A DNA stretch of 64,000 bases, taken from NCBI RefSeq assembly GCF_014297465.1, contig NZ_JACORT010000016.1, positions 36,642 to 100,641 of the forward strand. The letters run 5' to 3'. The notes beneath the pieces are model-generated. The model made no database searches. It worked only from the letters and a program-made list of their open reading frames with translations, and had not been told where the DNA came from. The DNA is from Ramlibacter cellulosilyticus (GTDB lineage Bacteria; Pseudomonadota; Gammaproteobacteria; Burkholderiales; Burkholderiaceae_C). Positions within the stretch are counted from its first letter, which is position 1. Every line of letters begins with the position of its first letter. A program made the position numbers and the translations under genes. Of this stretch, positions 61,715 to 64,000 are shown one piece after another.

Positions 61715-62707
61715 ATGTTCGGCTGGCTGAAGGGAAAACCGGTGGCGGAGCCGCCGGTGGAGCGCACCGCGCCCTACGCGGGCGACATGCCGTGGCTCGC
61801 CGGGACCACGCTTCCCATCCCGGACTGGGATCTGCTGCTGTCCGACGCGCACCTGCAGCCCGGCGCCGAGCACGCGCAGTGCAGCGCGATGGCGGCCGCC
61901 TGGCTGGATGCCATGGGCGCGGCGCTCGGCGGCTACCGCCGCGACGAATCCCCGAACTTCATGCTGCTCTCCCCGCTGGAGGCCCGGCCCGCGCGCGTGC
62001 TGCTGGACTACCTGGAGCGCAGCCGCCGGCGCGTGCTCGCCACGCTGGCGGAGGTCGCGAGCGACGAGGGCTGGGGCAAGACGGCCGTCATGGTCTTCGC
62101 GGGCGAGGAAGCGTACTACACGTACATCTCCGGCTACGACTCCGGCGACGCGGGCCAGGAAGCCTTCAGCGCCGGGATGTTCATCGACGCGGGCTACGGC
62201 CATTTCGTCTTCACGGCGGGCCCTTTCGAGACGATGGAGCCGGTCATCGTCCACGAGCTGACGCACTGCCTCGTCCGACACCTGCCGCTGCCCGCGTGGC
62301 TGAACGAAGGGCTCGCCGTCAACACGGAGCACCGGTACAGCCCGGGCCGCCCCCGGTACCGGCCCAACGAGCTCGAATTCCTGTTCCGCCGCTTCTGGAA
62401 CGCTCGGACCATCCAGGAGTTCTGGAGCGGCAAGTCCTTCCTGCGCCCGGACGACGGCCAGCCCCTCAGCTACGAGCTCGCCCGCTGGCTCGTGCAGCTG
62501 CTCGGCAAGGACTACGCGCAGCTCGCCCGCTTCTGCGGGCTGGCGACGCGCGACGATGCCGGCGAATCCGCGGCCGCCAGCGTGTTCGGCGCCGGCCTGC
62601 AGGACCTCGCGGAGGTCGTGCTGGGGCCGGGGGACTGGGCCCCGAAGCCCGCGACTTGGTCGACCGGCACGGAACGAGGACAATTCCGGTTTACGCCAAA
62701 TCCCTAG
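61715..62707 (+). CDS. Zincin-like protein (peptidase MA-type), uncharacterised
   Basis: 330 residues with an AGGAGG ribosome site. VIVHELTHCLVRH supplies HExxH, and PAWLNEGLAV supplies the downstream Glu of a gluzincin, so a zinc site is complete. No signal peptide or membrane span is seen, so it is probably cytoplasmic. The rest (FGWLKGKPVAEPP start, YYTYISGYDSGDAGQEAFSAG) matches no family I know. It follows glnD by 39 bases. Confidence 0.78.
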   Translation: MFGWLKGKPVAEPPVERTAPYAGDMPWLAGTTLPIPDWDLLLSDAHLQPGAEHAQCSAMAAAWLDAMGAALGGYRRDESPNFMLLSPLEARPARVLLDYLERSRRRVLATLAEVASDEGWGKTAVMVFAGEEAYYTYISGYDSGDAGQEAFSAGMFIDAGYGHFVFTAGPFETMEPVIVHELTHCLVRHLPLPAWLNEGLAVNTEHRYSPGRPRYRPNELEFLFRRFWNARTIQEFWSGKSFLRPDDGQPLSYELARWLVQLLGKDYAQLARFCGLATRDDAGESAAASVFGAGLQDLAEVVLGPGDWAPKPATWSTGTERGQFRFTPNP

Positions 62708-62795
62708 CCGGCGTTAGAACTTCCCGCGCTTGCTGTCCAGTAGCATCGCGAGCGCCCCGCTAGGAGGGCACCCAGACGTTGGAGAGGATCCCCGC

Positions 62796-63815
62796 ATGTT
62801 GAAGTCCGTCGCGCGCCGCGGCCTCGTGCTGCTGGCCGTCGCCGCCGCGAGCACCGCTTTCGCCCAGAAAACCACCGCCCCGGCTCCCCGGGCTGCCGCC
62901 GCCCCGGCGGCGCCGCTGAACTGGCCCACCAAGCCGCTGCGCATCATCGTCGGCTTCCCCGGCGGCTCGACGCCGGACCTGGTGGCGCGCACGATCGCCG
63001 AGCCGCTCTCCAAGGCCCTGGGCCAGCCCGTCGTCGTCGAGAACAAGGTCGGCGCCGGCGGCAACATCGCGGCCGACCTCGTGGTGCGGGCGAACGACAA
63101 CCACACCATCGGTTTCATGATCAACGGCAACATGACGATTGCCAAGATGCTGAACCCGGCGGTCCCCTACGACCCGCAGCGCGACCTGCAGCCGCTCAGC
63201 CTCGTCGGCACCGCGCCGCTGATGCTGACCGCGCCGGTGAACGCGCCGGGCAACGACGCGCAGGAGTTCTTCCTGGCCGCCCGCAACGCCGCCGACAAGT
63301 GGAGCTACGGCACGCCCGGCGTGGGCACCGTGGGTCACATCGGCATGGAGCTGCTGAAGACCAAGACCAACATGAACCCGGTGCACGTGCCGTACCCGGG
63401 CAACCCGCAGGTCATCCAGGCCATGATCGGCAACCAGATCCAGCTCGCGCTGCTGCCGCCCGGCCTCGCCCAGGCGCAGGTGAAGGCCGGCAAGCTGAAG
63501 GCGATCGGCGTGACCTCGCTGGGCCGCAGCCCGCTGGCGCCCGAGTTCCCCAGCCTGAACGAGCTGGGCATCCGCGGCTTCCAGCTGGAGATCTGGGTCG
63601 CCGCCGCCGCGCCCAAGTCGCTGCCGAAGCCCATGGCCGACAAGCTCTCCAGCCTGATCTCCGAGATCACCCGCACCCCCGAAGTGCGCGCCAAGCTGTT
63701 CCAGCAAGGCTGGCAGGCCGCCGGCACCAACGCCGAAGGCCTCGCGAACCGCGTCAAGTCCGACACCGCCGTCCTGGGTGGCGTGATCATGATGCGCGGG
63801 ATCAAGGCGGAATAA
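62796..63815 (+). CDS. Bug-family (TctC-like) periplasmic solute receptor
   Basis: 339 residues. A signal peptide (1-23, cut after AFA) and Ala/Pro linker are followed by the Bug fold: KPLRIIVGFPGGSTPDLVAR, LGQPVVVENKVGAGGNIAAD, and late PYPGNPQVIQAMIGNQIQLALLPP. Bug proteins bind carboxylates such as citrate or aromatic acids and are very numerous in Burkholderiales, often without adjacent transporter genes, as here. Confidence 0.94.
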   Translation: MLKSVARRGLVLLAVAAASTAFAQKTTAPAPRAAAAPAAPLNWPTKPLRIIVGFPGGSTPDLVARTIAEPLSKALGQPVVVENKVGAGGNIAADLVVRANDNHTIGFMINGNMTIAKMLNPAVPYDPQRDLQPLSLVGTAPLMLTAPVNAPGNDAQEFFLAARNAADKWSYGTPGVGTVGHIGMELLKTKTNMNPVHVPYPGNPQVIQAMIGNQIQLALLPPGLAQAQVKAGKLKAIGVTSLGRSPLAPEFPSLNELGIRGFQLEIWVAAAAPKSLPKPMADKLSSLISEITRTPEVRAKLFQQGWQAAGTNAEGLANRVKSDTAVLGGVIMMRGIKAE

Positions 63816-63835
63816 CGCGAAAGCGATGTCATCCC

Positions 63836-63897
63836 GGGCTTGACCCGGGATCCATGGGGCGGCTGATCCGGCGCCCCATGGATTGCGGGTCAAGCCC
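63836..63897. repeat. Palindromic repeat (family C, GGGCTTGACCCG type)
   Basis: Two 26-base arms (GGGCTTGACCCGGGATCCAT... and ...ATGGATTGCGGGTCAAGCCC) differ at two positions and enclose the loop GCTGATCCGG. It follows the Bug receptor gene by 20 bases and could act as a terminator. The left outer flank GATGTCATCCC has no mirror on the right, where the sequence changes abruptly. Confidence 0.85.
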
Positions 63898-64000
63898 AGT
63901 AGTGTCCGGAGATCCATTCTCATTTGAGCGCTAAGTTGTTGATGCGCATGGAGAAAGAGGTGGTCTCCGGAGAAATCTATATCGATTCCGCGTGAGCTGG
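63898..64000. other. Lower-GC segment, possible edge of a mobile element
   Basis: About 50% GC against about 69% in the window. It contains GTGTCCGGAGA (63902 on) and TCTCCGGAGA (63964 on), but no gene I can support. The abrupt change next to a palindromic repeat suggests an insertion boundary. The right end is cut by the window. Confidence 0.3.

Noticed and set aside
58988..62683. Open frame of more than 1200 codons opposite glnD and the zincin gene
   Set aside because: Same composition artefact; it crosses two well-supported genes and shows no domain.
63950..63996. Short rightward frame beginning MEKEVVSGEIY
   Set aside because: It stops after about 15 codons and has no ribosome site, so it is not called as a gene.

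Overview
The window is about 69% GC and densely coded. Gene content points to a betaproteobacterium of the Burkholderiales, most like Comamonadaceae (Ramlibacter/Variovorax type): a Bug-family solute receptor, Liv-type ABC cassettes, many acyl-CoA genes, an mltG-tmk-holB-pilZ-tatD run beside ygfZ, and rlhA, map and glnD close together. The taxonomic call is inference. I see no rRNA, tRNA or CRISPR.

Left part (1-16.8 kb): housekeeping genes tatD (cut by the window edge), a PilZ gene, holB, tmk and mltG run leftward, with ygfZ divergent. A translationally coupled unit (alpha/beta hydrolase, thioesterase-GNAT fusion, O-antigen-ligase-like protein with TPRs) follows. Next come an iron-type alcohol dehydrogenase, a patatin-like lipase, a Ser/Thr kinase paired with a PEGA protein, tex, a LapA-like membrane protein and a DUF1223 protein.

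Middle (16.8-36.4 kb): a long leftward run devoted to acyl-CoA metabolism. Read in transcription order it holds an acyl-CoA ligase, a Liv transporter (receptor, two permeases, two ATPases), a fused hydratase/3-hydroxyacyl-CoA dehydrogenase, an M20 peptidase, a thiolase, an acyl-CoA dehydrogenase, a small membrane protein, an SDR, a hotdog thioesterase and an MDR reductase. It ends in an aidB-gst-ogt unit that looks like an alkylation or electrophile defence module.

The most striking locus is 36.5-40.9 kb. It encodes a LuxI/FeeM-fold N-acyltransferase, a CqsS/PhcS-like multi-membrane-span hybrid kinase (HK-REC-REC-Hpt) and a PhcR-like REC-HK protein in a tight operon. This looks like a cell-cell signalling system in which the usual synthase (CqsA or PhcB) is replaced by an acyl-transferase. 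The acyltransferase reading frame is broken exactly at a run of eight A residues that resembles a -1 slippage site, so it is a programmed frameshift, a recent mutation or a sequencing error.

Right part (41-64 kb): selO-msrB-yciB-bolA-PPIase, hemerythrin and large-subunit catalase (oxidative stress), a DUF1624 membrane protein, a solute-binding lipoprotein, rlhA, a P-type cation ATPase, purL, map-glnD, a zincin-like protein and a Bug receptor. The last 100 bases drop to about 50% GC next to a palindromic repeat and may be the edge of a mobile element. Several families of intergenic palindromic repeats occur (9.5, 24.4, 29.4, 44.6, 54.1 and 63.8 kb).
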